From the NCBI GenBank assembly GCA_042408875.1, contig JBHOQS010000011.1, forward strand, positions 7,748 to 71,747: a DNA stretch of 64,000 nt, read 5' to 3'. The notes under the pieces were generated by a model. It saw nothing but the letters and a program-made list of their open reading frames with translations, did no database searches and was not told the origin of the DNA. Shown piece after piece: positions 35,996-44,690 of this stretch; position 1 is the stretch's first letter; every line of letters begins with the position of its first letter. The translations under genes and the position numbers were made by a program. Source of the DNA: JBHOQS01 sp042408875. GTDB taxonomy: Bacteria; Chloroflexota; UBA11872; JBHOQS01.

Positions 35996-37057
35996 ATGCT
36001 GGACATAGACAGGAAAGTCCGTACGGGCATCATCGGTTGCGGGAAGATCGCGCGCACGCACGCCTATGCGCTATCCACTCTGGAAGAGAGTAGTTTCGTG
36101 GCGGTGTGCGATGCCGTGCACGAGCGGGCGCAGGCGCTCGCCCAAGAGTTCGGCGTGCCGCACGTCTTCACCAGCGCGCGGGAGATGCTGGAGAGCGGGC
36201 TGGTCGAGGCAGTGAATATCTGCGTGCCTCATCCGCTGCACGCCGAGATGGCTATCCTGGCCGCTGAGGCGGGCGTCCATGCCATCGCTGAGAAGCCGCT
36301 TACGGTGAACTTGCGCGAGGCCGACGCAATGATCGCCGCACACCGGCGCGCCGGGACCAAGCTCGCTTGTATCTTCCAGCGACGTTTCTGGCCGGCGGCG
36401 CAGCGCCTGCGCCGCGCCATCGATGAGGGCAAGTTGGGTGAGCGGCTGGTCATGGGCGACTGCATCGTCAAGTGGTGCCGCACCGCCGAGTACTACCAGG
36501 CCGACCCGTGGCGCGGGCGCTGGGATACCGAGGGCGGCGGCGTGCTGGTGAACCAGGCGGTCCATGCCATCGACATGTACCAGTGGTACATGGGGCCGGT
36601 GGACACGATCTATGCCCAGATGGGCACGTTCACGCACGATATCGAGGTCGAGGATAACGCTGTCGCGACCTTGCGCTTCAAGAGCGGTGCGCTGGGCGTG
36701 ATCCAGGCCAGTGTCTCACACTGCCCGACTCTGTGGTCGCGCGTCACTGTGCTTGGCTCCAACGGGGCCGCGGCCAGCGTACTGGAGCAGCCGGAAGGCG
36801 CCATGGGACGTAATGATATCTGGACCATCCCCGGTGAGGAGCATTTGCCGGAGCAGTGGTGGGAGGCCGAGAAGCATATCCGCAGCTTCCCCACCTACCA
36901 TGTGCTGCAAATCCAGGACTTCCTGCGGGCCATCCGCGAGAACCGTGAGCCGGCCGTCACCGGCGAAGAGGGCCGTAAGTCGATCGAGATCATCCTGGCC
37001 ATCTATCACTCAGCACGGACTGGTGAGCCGGTGAAGCTGCCGCTGCCGGTCGAGTGA
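35996..37057 (+). CDS. Gfo/Idh/MocA-family sugar oxidoreductase
   Basis: The 353-residue protein has an N-terminal Rossmann fold (TGIIGCGKIARTHAYAL), the family EKP motif in HAIAEKPLTVNLREAD, and a C-terminal substrate domain with GGGVLVNQAVHAIDMYQWYM where the His-Asp pair is usually catalytic. These enzymes oxidise or epimerise sugars, inositols or related compounds with NAD(P). Start ATG 35996 is 19 bp after the previous stop. The following cupin suggests a small sugar-catabolic pair. Confidence 0.9.
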   Translation: MLDIDRKVRTGIIGCGKIARTHAYALSTLEESSFVAVCDAVHERAQALAQEFGVPHVFTSAREMLESGLVEAVNICVPHPLHAEMAILAAEAGVHAIAEKPLTVNLREADAMIAAHRRAGTKLACIFQRRFWPAAQRLRRAIDEGKLGERLVMGDCIVKWCRTAEYYQADPWRGRWDTEGGGVLVNQAVHAIDMYQWYMGPVDTIYAQMGTFTHDIEVEDNAVATLRFKSGALGVIQASVSHCPTLWSRVTVLGSNGAAASVLEQPEGAMGRNDIWTIPGEEHLPEQWWEAEKHIRSFPTYHVLQIQDFLRAIRENREPAVTGEEGRKSIEIILAIYHSARTGEPVKLPLPVE

Positions 37058-37105
37058 GAACGCCGGTATGGCGCGTTGGAAATGCCACACGAGAGTAGGA
37101 AACCA

Positions 37106-37528
37106 ATGAGCGAGCTACCGGGGGAGCTGAAGCGCGTGGTACGCATCTCTGAAGGGTTTGACTTCCGGGGGCTGGGAGGCCTGGTGAAGCGGCTCATCTA
37201 TCCCCAGACCACCGGCTGTAAGAACGCCACCATGGCAATGGTGTTCTTAAACCCCGGCGAGATGGTGGTGCGGCACCGCCATCCCGAGGAGGAGCTCTAT
37301 TACATCGTCTCCGGACGGGGTGAAATGTATCTGGAGGATCGGTGGTTTCCTATCGAGCCGGGCATGGCCATCTTTATCCCGAGTATGGCCGTGCACGGAC
37401 AGCGCTGCACCGGAGACGATACGTTAAAGATCATCGCCGTGGTAGCGCCGCCGTTCGGCTCCCCACCCAGTATCGAGATTGTCGAAGAGCAGCTTGCTGA
37501 ACGGCCGACGTCGGTACAGTCCTACTAA
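37106..37528 (+). CDS. single-domain cupin protein
   Basis: A 140-residue cupin with the metal-binding motif 1 (VVRHRHPEEELYYIVSGRGE) and motif 2 (FIPSMAVHGQRC). Such proteins act as isomerases, dioxygenases or sugar-binding modules. Start could be 37076, 37082 or 37106; MSELPGELKRVVRISEGF looks like the natural beginning. It is probably co-transcribed with the preceding oxidoreductase (gap 18-48 bp). Substrate unknown. Confidence 0.8.
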   Translation: MSELPGELKRVVRISEGFDFRGLGGLVKRLIYPQTTGCKNATMAMVFLNPGEMVVRHRHPEEELYYIVSGRGEMYLEDRWFPIEPGMAIFIPSMAVHGQRCTGDDTLKIIAVVAPPFGSPPSIEIVEEQLAERPTSVQSY

Positions 37529-37679
37529 TCCGATCTGGTCCGCTCGCCAACGCAGCCGCAGCCCGCGGCACTGCAGCATGACTATATTGCGCGTCCGTTT
37601 TCCGGTTTCGTCCTATGTATGTACAGAGCATCTCTTCGCGCGCAGGAAGAGGACATAATACGATCCATACGGAGAAGCG

Positions 37680-38453
37680 GTGATGGGGCGCGAGCGCGTG
37701 CCGGTTGTAGCCGGCAACTGGAAGATGCATACAACTATTGCGGAGGCACGCGCGCTGGCTGCGGCAGTGGTGGAGCGCGCGCGCGGGTTGGAGGGCATCG
37801 AGGTGGTGGTATGCCCGCCGTTCGTCTCGCTCGAGGCAGTGCGGCAGGTCACCACGGGCAGCAATGTGCAGGTAGGCGCGCAGAACATGTTCTACCAGCC
37901 CAGTGGTGCGTACACTGGCGAGATCTCGCCACTCATGCTGGCGCCGTTGTGCCGCTATGTGATCCTGGGACACTCCGAGCGGCGTATTCACTTCGGAGAG
38001 ACCGACGAACTGGTGAACCTCAAGGTGCGCGCCGCCGTGGCACATGGTCTGACGCCGATCATGTGTGTGGGTGAGAACCTGGCCGAGAACGAGGCCGGCC
38101 AAACCGAAGCGGTCGTCGAGCGGCAGGTCCGCCTCGGCCTGAACGGGCTCACGCCCACACAGATCGGCGCGCTGGTGATCGCCTACGAGCCAGTATGGGC
38201 GATCGGCACTGGCCGGCCGGCCACGCCGGAAAGCGCGAACTGTGTGATCGGTTACATCCGCCGCGTCATCGCTAGCCTGGCGGGCGAGGCCGCTGCTGCC
38301 GCAGTGCGTATTCAGTACGGTGGAAGCGTCACTCCCCAGAACGCACCTGAGCTCGCCGCGCAGCCTGAGATCGACGGCGCCCTGGTTGGCGGAGCCAGCC
38401 TGCGAGCCGAGGACTTCGGCAGCATCCTGCGGGCGTGGTATACTTCGTCCTGA
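37680..38453 (+). CDS. tpiA: triosephosphate isomerase
   Basis: The 257-residue TIM barrel has the complete active site: VAGNWKMH (Lys), ILGHSERR (His), AYEPVWAIGTG (Glu) and IQYGGSVTPQN (phosphate loop). It interconverts DHAP and GAP. Start is GTG 37680 or ATG 37683, after GGAGAAGCG. tpiA is followed by secG, a common bacterial neighbourhood, but separated by an AT-rich 290 bp gap. Confidence 0.96.
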   Translation: MMGRERVPVVAGNWKMHTTIAEARALAAAVVERARGLEGIEVVVCPPFVSLEAVRQVTTGSNVQVGAQNMFYQPSGAYTGEISPLMLAPLCRYVILGHSERRIHFGETDELVNLKVRAAVAHGLTPIMCVGENLAENEAGQTEAVVERQVRLGLNGLTPTQIGALVIAYEPVWAIGTGRPATPESANCVIGYIRRVIASLAGEAAAAAVRIQYGGSVTPQNAPELAAQPEIDGALVGGASLRAEDFGSILRAWYTSS

Positions 38454-38494
38454 TCGATCTTTGGACCGGGCGCGGCGGGGCTGCGCCCCTCCAT

Positions 38495-38715
38495 TTACTA
38501 CCCATTACTACCCAAATAGCAATATTAAATAACAATATTTTTCATAATTTTTCATACAGAATTTCTTTCGTATTTTCATATAAAAATAGATGGCTGAGCA
38601 GCGATTTGTACAGATTGTACGGAACGGCTGCAGGCGTCGGCCCCGGCGCGGTTGCGCTGTCGGTCACTTAGAATCAGTCACTTCGAATTAGCAGTCGAAT
38701 TAGCAGTCGAATTAG
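38495..38715. repeat. AT-rich leader with three short tandem repeats, upstream of secG
   Basis: Three independent head-to-tail repeats lie in the 290 bp tpiA-secG gap: ttactaccca twice (38495-38514), atttttcata twice (38537-38556) and tcgaattagcag 2.75 times (38683-38715). The segment 38515-38600 is strikingly AT-rich for this genome and could hold the secG promoter, but no clear hexamer pair is seen. Confidence 0.7.
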
Positions 38716-38748
38716 AAAAGATTCGACTTAGAAAAGGGAGTGCAGCGG

Positions 38749-38982
38749 GTGGAAACTGCTTTGCTCATCGCTGAGATTATCGTCGCTATCGCGCTTATCG
38801 TGGCCATCCTGTTGCAAGTGAAGGCCGCGAGCCTCGGCAGCGCCTTCGGTGGCTCCGATAGCTCGCTCTTCACCACGCGTCGCGGTGTAGATCGCATCCT
38901 GTTCAACCTGACGATCGCCTTCGCTGTTGTATTCTTGCTCCTGGCTGCGCTCTCGGCTCGGGTGTTCACACCGGTGGGATAG
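38749..38982 (+). CDS. secG: preprotein translocase subunit SecG
   Basis: The 77-residue protein has two membrane helices (LLIAEIIVAIALIVAILLQ and LTIAFAVVFLLLAAL) and the SecG loop KAASLGSAFGGSDSSLFTTR. GTG at 38749 is chosen because AAAGGGAG is 8 bases upstream; GTG at 38740 is the alternative. SecG assists SecYEG-driven export. Confidence 0.93.
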   Translation: METALLIAEIIVAIALIVAILLQVKAASLGSAFGGSDSSLFTTRRGVDRILFNLTIAFAVVFLLLAALSARVFTPVG

Positions 38983-39022
38983 CCCACGCGGCAGATCACG
39001 CACAGGGATACAGGTCCGCTCG

Positions 39023-40651
39023 TTGAACCCGCTGTCCTTCCGGCTGCACTGGCTGGTTGGTCTTGCCGGCGCAGTCGTGGCAGCCGCGCTGCTGATCACC
39101 TCCACGCTGACCCGCTCAGAGCCTTTTGTGGCCGCGCGCGGCGGGCAGTACACCGAGGGCGTCGCCGGCCCGCCGCAGGTGATCAATCCCATCCTGGCCA
39201 GCAATGACGCCGCGACCTCGATCGCCGCGCTCGTGTTCAGCGGCCTCACCCGTACCGGCGAGGCCGGGGAGATCCTGCCCGACCTGGCCGAGCGCTGGGA
39301 GACTTCGCCTGACGGGAAGACGTACACGTTCTACCTGCGCCGCAACGTGAAGTGGCACGACGGCGCACCGTTCACCGCAGAGGATGTGGTTTTCACGATT
39401 AATGCCATCAAGGACGCCGATTACCAGGGCCCGCTGCAATCGCTCTGGCGTAACGTCGCGGTCGAGCAGGTGGACGAGTATACCGTGCGCTTCACCCTCG
39501 AGCGCGATCCGTTCGCTCCCTTCCTGGAGTACACGACCGCCGGCATCCTGCCGGCGCATCTCCTGCGCAACGTGCCGGCGCGGCAGCTCCCGTTCGAGAG
39601 CTTTAACCGCGCGCCGGTGGGGACGGGCCCCTATCGCGTGCGGGAGGCCTCGGCGGAGGCGATGACCCTCGAGGTGTTCCCCGGCTATTACGGACCGAAG
39701 CCCTTCATCGAGCGGCTGCGTTTCCGGTTCTATCCCAGCCCCCAGGCCGTCAGCGCTGCCCTCGAGCGCGGTGAGGTTGAGGGCGCCTACTACGTCGCTC
39801 CCGATGCCGTTGCCGTACTGCGCCAGTCCGGACGGGTAGCTGTGTACTCCGCGCAGATGGCCTCGTATACGCTGATCTTCCTGAACCTGAACCGCCCGAT
39901 CTTCCAGGAGAAGGCGGTGCGCCAGGCGCTGGCGTACGGGATCGATCGCCAGAAGTTGATCGAGCAGTTCCGGCATGGGCAGGCGATCAAGGCCGACAGT
40001 CCCATTCTGCCGACGTCGTGGGCATACCACGCCGGCATCAAGCGCTACGAGTACAATCCCGAGCTGGCCCGCCAGATTCTCGATCGGGCGCGCTGGGTGC
40101 CAGGAGCCGACGGCATCCGCGAGAAGGATGGCAAGCGGCTCTCGTTCGTGCTGCTCACCAACGACAGCGAGACGCGCGAGCGCGTGCATATGGCCGAGGA
40201 GATCGCCCGGCAGCTTCGGGAGATCGGCGTGCAGGTGGAGGTGCAGGCTGCCGGCGTGGGCGGGCTGGTCCAGGAGTTTCTGCTGGCGCGGCGCTTCGAC
40301 GCGGCGCTGTATAGCTGGGACCTCAACGGGTATGACCCGGATCCCTATCCGATGTGGCATTCGAGCCAGGCGACTGGCAACGGCCTGAACCTCTCCGGCT
40401 TCAATAACCGCCGCGCGGACGAGCTACTGGAGGCCGCCCGGCGCACGCTCGATCAGGGGCAACGGCGCCAGCTCTACATCGAGTTCCAGGATATCTTCGC
40501 TGAGGAAGTGCCCAGCATCCTACTGTACTACCCGATCTATAATTACGCGGTGAGCACGAAGGTGAAGGGGATCCGCCTCGGGCTCATGCTGGATGTGGCC
40601 GACCGGTTCCGCGGCATTGATCGCTGGTACATCCTGACCCGCCGATCCTGA
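39023..40651 (+). CDS. family-5 (peptide/oligopeptide) solute-binding protein, membrane-anchored
   Basis: The 543-residue protein starts with an uncleaved-looking anchor (LHWLVGLAGAVVAAALLITS) and then the SBP_bac_5 fold: LVFSGLTRTGEAGEILPDLA, WHDGAPFTAEDVVFTINAIK, FNRAPVGTGPYRV, VRQALAYGIDRQKLIEQF. No lipobox is seen. The start is uncertain: TTG 39023 fits the anchor and no ATG/GTG lies between the secG stop and the anchor in frame. No permease or ATPase gene is adjacent, so it may serve a transporter encoded elsewhere or a sensory role. Confidence 0.85.
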   Translation: MNPLSFRLHWLVGLAGAVVAAALLITSTLTRSEPFVAARGGQYTEGVAGPPQVINPILASNDAATSIAALVFSGLTRTGEAGEILPDLAERWETSPDGKTYTFYLRRNVKWHDGAPFTAEDVVFTINAIKDADYQGPLQSLWRNVAVEQVDEYTVRFTLERDPFAPFLEYTTAGILPAHLLRNVPARQLPFESFNRAPVGTGPYRVREASAEAMTLEVFPGYYGPKPFIERLRFRFYPSPQAVSAALERGEVEGAYYVAPDAVAVLRQSGRVAVYSAQMASYTLIFLNLNRPIFQEKAVRQALAYGIDRQKLIEQFRHGQAIKADSPILPTSWAYHAGIKRYEYNPELARQILDRARWVPGADGIREKDGKRLSFVLLTNDSETRERVHMAEEIARQLREIGVQVEVQAAGVGGLVQEFLLARRFDAALYSWDLNGYDPDPYPMWHSSQATGNGLNLSGFNNRRADELLEAARRTLDQGQRRQLYIEFQDIFAEEVPSILLYYPIYNYAVSTKVKGIRLGLMLDVADRFRGIDRWYILTRRS

Positions 40652-40653
40652 CC

Positions 40654-41469
40654 ATGTGTGCGGATGCGTTGCCTGGCGCGGGCGCTGCGCTCGAGCCCGA
40701 CCAGGTGAGCAGGCTGTTGACCACTCGTTATATCGGGCGCTCCTTTCACTACCTTTCTGAGACCGGCTCGACGAACGACGACGCAGTCCGGCTGGCCGAG
40801 CAAGGCGCTCCGGAGGGCACCGTGGTGGTGGCCGACTGGCAGCGTGCCGGCCGCGGCCGGCACGGCCGCCGGTGGGTAGCGCCGCCGTGCTCGGCGTTGT
40901 TGTTCTCTATCGTGCTGCGGCCCCGACTGGCCCCGGCGCAGATCTTCCGCGTCACAGCGGCCGGAGCGCTAGCGGTGCTGGACGCCGTCCGCGCTGCGGG
41001 TGCCCGCGCACAGCTCAAGTGGCCGAACGACGTTGTGTGCGAGGGTCGGAAGCTTGCCGGGCTCCTGGCGCAGGCAGGCTGGCGGGATGGCCTGCTCTCC
41101 TGGCTGGTCCTCGGTATTGGCTTGAACGTCAATGTGCCGGCTGCGGTGCTCGCCGAGATCGGCCAGCCAGCCACCTCCCTGCTGGTCGAGCTGGGCACTC
41201 CGCTCCCCCGTGAGCCCCTGCTGGCCGGCGTGCTGAACAGGTTTGAGTACTGGTACGAGTCCGCTCTCGGCGCCGCCTGGCTGCAGGTCCTGGCACAGTG
41301 GCGGGCAGAGTGCGCCCTGCTTGGACGTCCCGTGCAGGTCATCACGGTCCAGGGCGCTGTAGAAGGCGTCGCGCTCGACGTGGACGAGGACGGAGCGCTT
41401 CTGCTCTGCCTCGCGGATGGACAGACCGTGCGGTTCCTTGAAGGCGACGTGAGTATCCGAGGGAGGTGA
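40654..41469 (+). CDS. birA: biotin-[acetyl-CoA-carboxylase] ligase
   Basis: The 271-residue class I BirA without a DNA-binding N-terminus has TGSTNDDAVRLAEQG, the biotinyl-AMP loop GRGRHGRRW, LKWPNDVVCEGRKLAGLL, and a C-terminal SH3-like part. It attaches biotin to acyl-CoA carboxylases. ATG lies 2 bp after the previous stop. Confidence 0.94.
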   Translation: MCADALPGAGAALEPDQVSRLLTTRYIGRSFHYLSETGSTNDDAVRLAEQGAPEGTVVVADWQRAGRGRHGRRWVAPPCSALLFSIVLRPRLAPAQIFRVTAAGALAVLDAVRAAGARAQLKWPNDVVCEGRKLAGLLAQAGWRDGLLSWLVLGIGLNVNVPAAVLAEIGQPATSLLVELGTPLPREPLLAGVLNRFEYWYESALGAAWLQVLAQWRAECALLGRPVQVITVQGAVEGVALDVDEDGALLLCLADGQTVRFLEGDVSIRGR

Positions 41470-41472
41470 TCG

Positions 41473-42186
41473 CTGAACGGGCTTCAGCTTGGCCCGCTCA
41501 CGCTGCAGAGCTTTGGCCTCATCGTCAACCTGGCGCTGGTCGCGGGCCTGCTGGCCGCGGTGCCGGCAGCACAGCGGGCCGGCGTCCCAGTGCGGGTGAT
41601 CCTGGCGGCCGCGCCCATCATCGCCGTCGCTGCAGTTACCGGTGCGCGCGCCTGGTACGTCGCCTGGCACTGGCCGGACTACGCAGCCGACTGGCAGTCC
41701 GCGCTGTATCTGTGGGAAGGCGGGCTGTCGCTCGACGGCGCCGTCGTTGGTGGGCTGCTCGGCGCCCTGCTGGCCGGGCATCTGGAGCATGTCGAGGCTG
41801 GCCGGCTCTGCGACGCCAGCGCGCCGGCTGCCGCGCTGGCCATCGCTGCCGGCCAGATGGGCTGCCTGCTGGTAGACTGTGTCGGTGGGCCTGGCCGGGG
41901 CTCCGCGGCGCCGAGCCTGCTCCTCGGTGCAATACCGCTGGAGGCCGGGATGCTGGTCGCCATGGCACTCACTGGCGCAGTGCTGCTGCTCGTGCGGATC
42001 ACCGGCGTGGCCGCGCTCTTCCTGGCCTGCTACGGCGCCGTACGTGCAGCCGGGACCTCTCTGGAGGCAATCCTCACTGCGAGGGCGAGCTCGGTGGGTC
42101 TGGCCATCGGGCTTGCCTTCTGCGCCGCTGGGTTGCTCTGGCTCGGGCTAGTCCGCTGGCGGCAACGTGCTGCAGCGCGAGGCTAA
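41473..42186 (+). CDS. Lgt-like (prolipoprotein diacylglyceryl transferase-like) membrane protein
   Basis: The 237-residue polytopic protein begins LNGLQLGPLTLQSFGLIVN and has LYLWEGGLSLDGAVVGGLLG, which aligns by eye with the Lgt motif (W-E-G-G-L-S-F-H-G-G). The Lgt His of that motif is Asp here, and the second motif (G-R-x-G-N-F-x-N) is replaced by GQMGCLLVDCVGG, so true transferase activity is doubtful. The only well-placed start is CTG at 41473, six bases after GGGAGG, which overlaps the birA stop; the first in-frame GTG (41560) would remove the first helix. Confidence 0.7.
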   Translation: MNGLQLGPLTLQSFGLIVNLALVAGLLAAVPAAQRAGVPVRVILAAAPIIAVAAVTGARAWYVAWHWPDYAADWQSALYLWEGGLSLDGAVVGGLLGALLAGHLEHVEAGRLCDASAPAAALAIAAGQMGCLLVDCVGGPGRGSAAPSLLLGAIPLEAGMLVAMALTGAVLLLVRITGVAALFLACYGAVRAAGTSLEAILTARASSVGLAIGLAFCAAGLLWLGLVRWRQRAAARG

Positions 42187-42191
42187 CTACC

Positions 42192-43070
42192 GTGGGCACG
42201 CTTTACATCGTGCCAACGCCTATCGGGAACCTGCGCGATATCACGCTGCGTGCTCTCGATGTGCTGCGCAGCGTCAAGCTGATCGCCGCCGAGGACACAC
42301 GCCAGGCGCGCAAGCTGCTTGCCCATTACGACATCCATACGCCGGTGATTAGCTACCACGCCCACAACGAGCAGACCCGCGTGGCGCAGTTGCTAGCGAC
42401 CCTGCGCGAGCACGATGTCGCACTGGTCTCGGACGCCGGCACCCCCGGCATCTCAGACCCCGGCGCGGTCTTAATCCGCGCCGCGATCGAGGCTGGCTTC
42501 CCAGTCGTTGCCCTGCCCGGTCCCTCGAGCATCCTGCCGGCCCTGCTGGTATCTGGGCTGCCGGCCGGCTCCTTCCATTTCGCTGGCTTCCTGCCGCGAC
42601 GATCTCGCGAGCGCGCGGCCGCCCTGCGACAGGCGGCCGCCTGTGGGGCGACCATCGTCTGCTTCGAAGCCCCTCACCGGCTCGTTGAGATGCTCCAGGA
42701 TGCCGGTCGGACGCTCGGCGACCGCCAGGCGGCCGTAGCACGCGAGCTGACCAAGCTTCATGAGGAGGTCGTACGCGGCCGCCTCTCTGAGCTGCACGAA
42801 CACTTTCTGCGGAACCCGCCCCGAGGCGAGTGCGTCGTCGTTATCGCCGGGGAAGTGGCGCCGGCTGCGCATGCGCCGCCCGCACCGCCGGACGTCGAGA
42901 CCTTGCGCAGCCTGCTGCGTGAAGAGCTGGCTCGTGCCGCCTCCCGCCGCGATGCTGTCCGTGCCGTCGCCCAGCGCACCCAGGTGGAGCCCCAGGAGCT
43001 CTATCGCCTCCTGCGCGACCTCGAGCAGGCGGAAGGCCGACAGGACGATGCTGAGACTGCTGCACCCTGA
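42192..43070 (+). CDS. rsmI: 16S rRNA (cytidine1402-2'-O)-methyltransferase
   Basis: The 292-residue tetrapyrrole-methylase fold protein has YIVPTPIGNLRDITLRALDV, AAEDTRQARKLL, VSDAGTPGISDPG and LPGPSSILPAL, all RsmI hallmarks. It methylates C1402 in the ribosomal decoding centre. GTG at 42192 is 5 bp after the Lgt-like stop, indicating an operon with birA. Confidence 0.95.
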   Translation: MGTLYIVPTPIGNLRDITLRALDVLRSVKLIAAEDTRQARKLLAHYDIHTPVISYHAHNEQTRVAQLLATLREHDVALVSDAGTPGISDPGAVLIRAAIEAGFPVVALPGPSSILPALLVSGLPAGSFHFAGFLPRRSRERAAALRQAAACGATIVCFEAPHRLVEMLQDAGRTLGDRQAAVARELTKLHEEVVRGRLSELHEHFLRNPPRGECVVVIAGEVAPAAHAPPAPPDVETLRSLLREELARAASRRDAVRAVAQRTQVEPQELYRLLRDLEQAEGRQDDAETAAP

Positions 43071-43090
43071 GGGTGGGAAAGAGTGGGAAA
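43071..43090. repeat. 10-bp tandem duplication after rsmI
   Basis: gggtgggaaa and gagtgggaaa (9 of 10 identical) are head to tail directly after the rsmI stop, in the 83 bp gap before the DUF4230 gene. Confidence 0.55.
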
Positions 43091-43153
43091 CCGTAGTCTC
43101 TCGTAGTGCGACGAGGTAGCGCAAACGAGCTCGCAGTGCAACGAGGAGGCACT

Positions 43154-43780
43154 ATGCGACCGATCGCTTTTGGGCTTGGGCTTGGCATCCTTCTGTGCAC
43201 TCTGGTCGCTGGCGGGTTCCTGCTGGGCTGGGAACTGCGTGGGGACCTGGTAGCGCTCCGGCAACGTGCGGTGCTCACGCCGAGCACCGCAGTCGTCGTA
43301 GCGAAGGTGCAGAGCCTGGGGCGGCTAGAGACGACGCGCTACACCCTCCAGCAGGTGCTGGAGGCGCGCTCGGTACCGGTGCTAGCTATCGGCGGAGCGT
43401 CGCTCCCGCTTTCACCATTTCAGGATTGTATTGTCCTGGTGGCGCAAGGCGAGGTCATTGCTGGCATAGACCTGCGTCGCATCTCGGTAGATGATGTTCA
43501 GATAGCGGGCACGAGTGTGACGCTGCGGCTGCCTCCTGCTGAGATCCTGGTCACCCGGTTAGAGAACCAGGCCACGCGTGTGGCCTACCGCTGCCACCCG
43601 CCGCTGAACCTCGGCCGCAACGATGGCCTGGAAGGCGAGGCGCGCACGGCTGCTGAAGAAGGCCTTCGTCGCGCTGCCCTGGCCGACGGGCTCCTCGAGC
43701 GGGCGGCTTCATCTGCTCGGGAGACACTGGTGCCATTGCTGCGCGCGTTGGGGTTCCAGCAGGTGTACATCGTGCCGTAG
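43154..43780 (+). CDS. DUF4230-family membrane-anchored protein
   Basis: The 208-residue protein has one N-terminal helix (FGLGLGILLCTLVAGGFLLG) and the DUF4230 core: TTRYTLQQVLEA, CIVLVAQGEVIAGIDLRRIS, VTLRLPPAEILVTRLENQAT. ATG at 43154 follows AGGAGG. Members are widespread in Chloroflexota and Firmicutes and of unknown function; topology suggests an extracytoplasmic domain. Confidence 0.85.
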   Translation: MRPIAFGLGLGILLCTLVAGGFLLGWELRGDLVALRQRAVLTPSTAVVVAKVQSLGRLETTRYTLQQVLEARSVPVLAIGGASLPLSPFQDCIVLVAQGEVIAGIDLRRISVDDVQIAGTSVTLRLPPAEILVTRLENQATRVAYRCHPPLNLGRNDGLEGEARTAAEEGLRRAALADGLLERAASSARETLVPLLRALGFQQVYIVP

Positions 43781-43799
43781 CACCGGCCCCTCCGTCCTT

Positions 43800-43829
43800 T
43801 TGACCACGCTTGAACGGATTTCGTATAAT
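43800..43829 (+). promoter_or_regulatory. sigma70-type promoter
   Basis: TTGACC (43800-43805), 18 bp, TATAAT (43824-43829), starting 20 bp after the DUF4230 stop. It drives the gene at 44076 with a leader of about 240 nt in which no other gene is supported. Confidence 0.75.
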
Positions 43830-44075
43830 GGGCGCGCCGCAGCCGGTGCAATGTCACCATGTATCAGGTAGTTCCACCTTCGCCGGTACGCAATCGATTT
43901 CTCCCCTCGTGGATGGAAGGCGCGCGCGGGTGCATCTCCCCCGTGCATGCGCCGCTTGGTCGCTACGGCAGCGCTGTGTCGCTGCTAAACGCACGTCAGA
44001 GCAGGACTCGCACAGTGCGTATCGAGCGGCGAGATCCCGCCCTGGTTCTCCTAGAACATGAGGAGGTTGTGTCCC

Positions 44076-44492
44076 ATGCCTACCGGTGTTGACCTGGCCA
44101 CCGCCATCGACATGTACGCCTGCTTGCTCGCGCAGAAGCAGGTCCCCCAAAAGGAGCAGAACAGCCAGCTTGCTTTCCTGCGCGAGTTCTCTCGCTCGAT
44201 CGGGACCCGCGCTGCCGTCACGAGCATCGGTATGCGCGAGGTGATCGAGTATTTCGCCGACCATGCCAACGACTACGTCGATCCCAACGGCTGGCTGGAG
44301 CGCTACAAGATCCTGGACACCTTCTTCGACGCGCTCGTGGAGATGGGCGTCCTGCCGGCAAATCGTATCAAAGGCATCTACGACGATACCGACCCCGAGC
44401 CGGAGCTTATCGAGCACGGCCTGCCCGATGAGCCGCCTGCACCGGTGGACTGGTCGCAGCGGGAGCTCCCGCTCGGCTTCCGTCGGGTCTAG
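44076..44492 (+). CDS. stand-alone core-binding (recombinase SAM-like) domain protein
   Basis: The 138-residue helical protein (LATAIDMYACLLAQKQ; QLAFLREFSRSIG; VTSIGMREVIEYFADHA; LERYKILDTFFDALVEMGVL; PANRIKGI) resembles the N-terminal DNA-binding domain of tyrosine recombinases, whose catalytic domain (R...HxxR...Y) is absent. The C-terminal 30 residues are acidic and proline-rich. AGGAGG lies 8-9 bases before ATG 44076. It may be a DNA-binding regulator derived from an integrase; the resemblance is by eye only. Confidence 0.6.
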   Translation: MPTGVDLATAIDMYACLLAQKQVPQKEQNSQLAFLREFSRSIGTRAAVTSIGMREVIEYFADHANDYVDPNGWLERYKILDTFFDALVEMGVLPANRIKGIYDDTDPEPELIEHGLPDEPPAPVDWSQRELPLGFRRV

Positions 44493-44529
44493 CCGCACGA
44501 GGCAGCACACCGGCTCCGTCTCTTGCACG

Positions 44530-44551
44530 GCCCCCTGCCGCGGCAGGGGGC
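44530..44551. repeat. perfect 22-bp palindrome
   Basis: gccccctgccg is mirrored exactly by cggcagggggc. It lies 38 bp after the core-binding-domain gene and has no T-run, so it may be a transcription-terminating or mRNA-stabilising hairpin. The rest of 44493-44690 holds nothing I can support. Confidence 0.6.
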
Positions 44552-44690
44552 AGCTGTGCTCCTGCACACGCCCTACGCTGGAGAGGGATCGATCCCCCGG
44601 CGAGATCGGCCGCCGAGCTCAGCGCCGACCGGAGTCCGCCACGGCGCCCCCCTTGAGCGGGCCGGCCGAGCTAACGTTCGGGGGAAGGCA

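Noticed and set aside
39116..40360. 414-codon frame opposite the solute-binding protein gene
   Set aside because: Antisense shadow with no recognisable motif.
43810..44092. short overlapping frames in the leader of the 44076 gene
   Set aside because: No ribosome site, Arg/Cys-rich composition and start within the promoter region; treated as untranslated leader.
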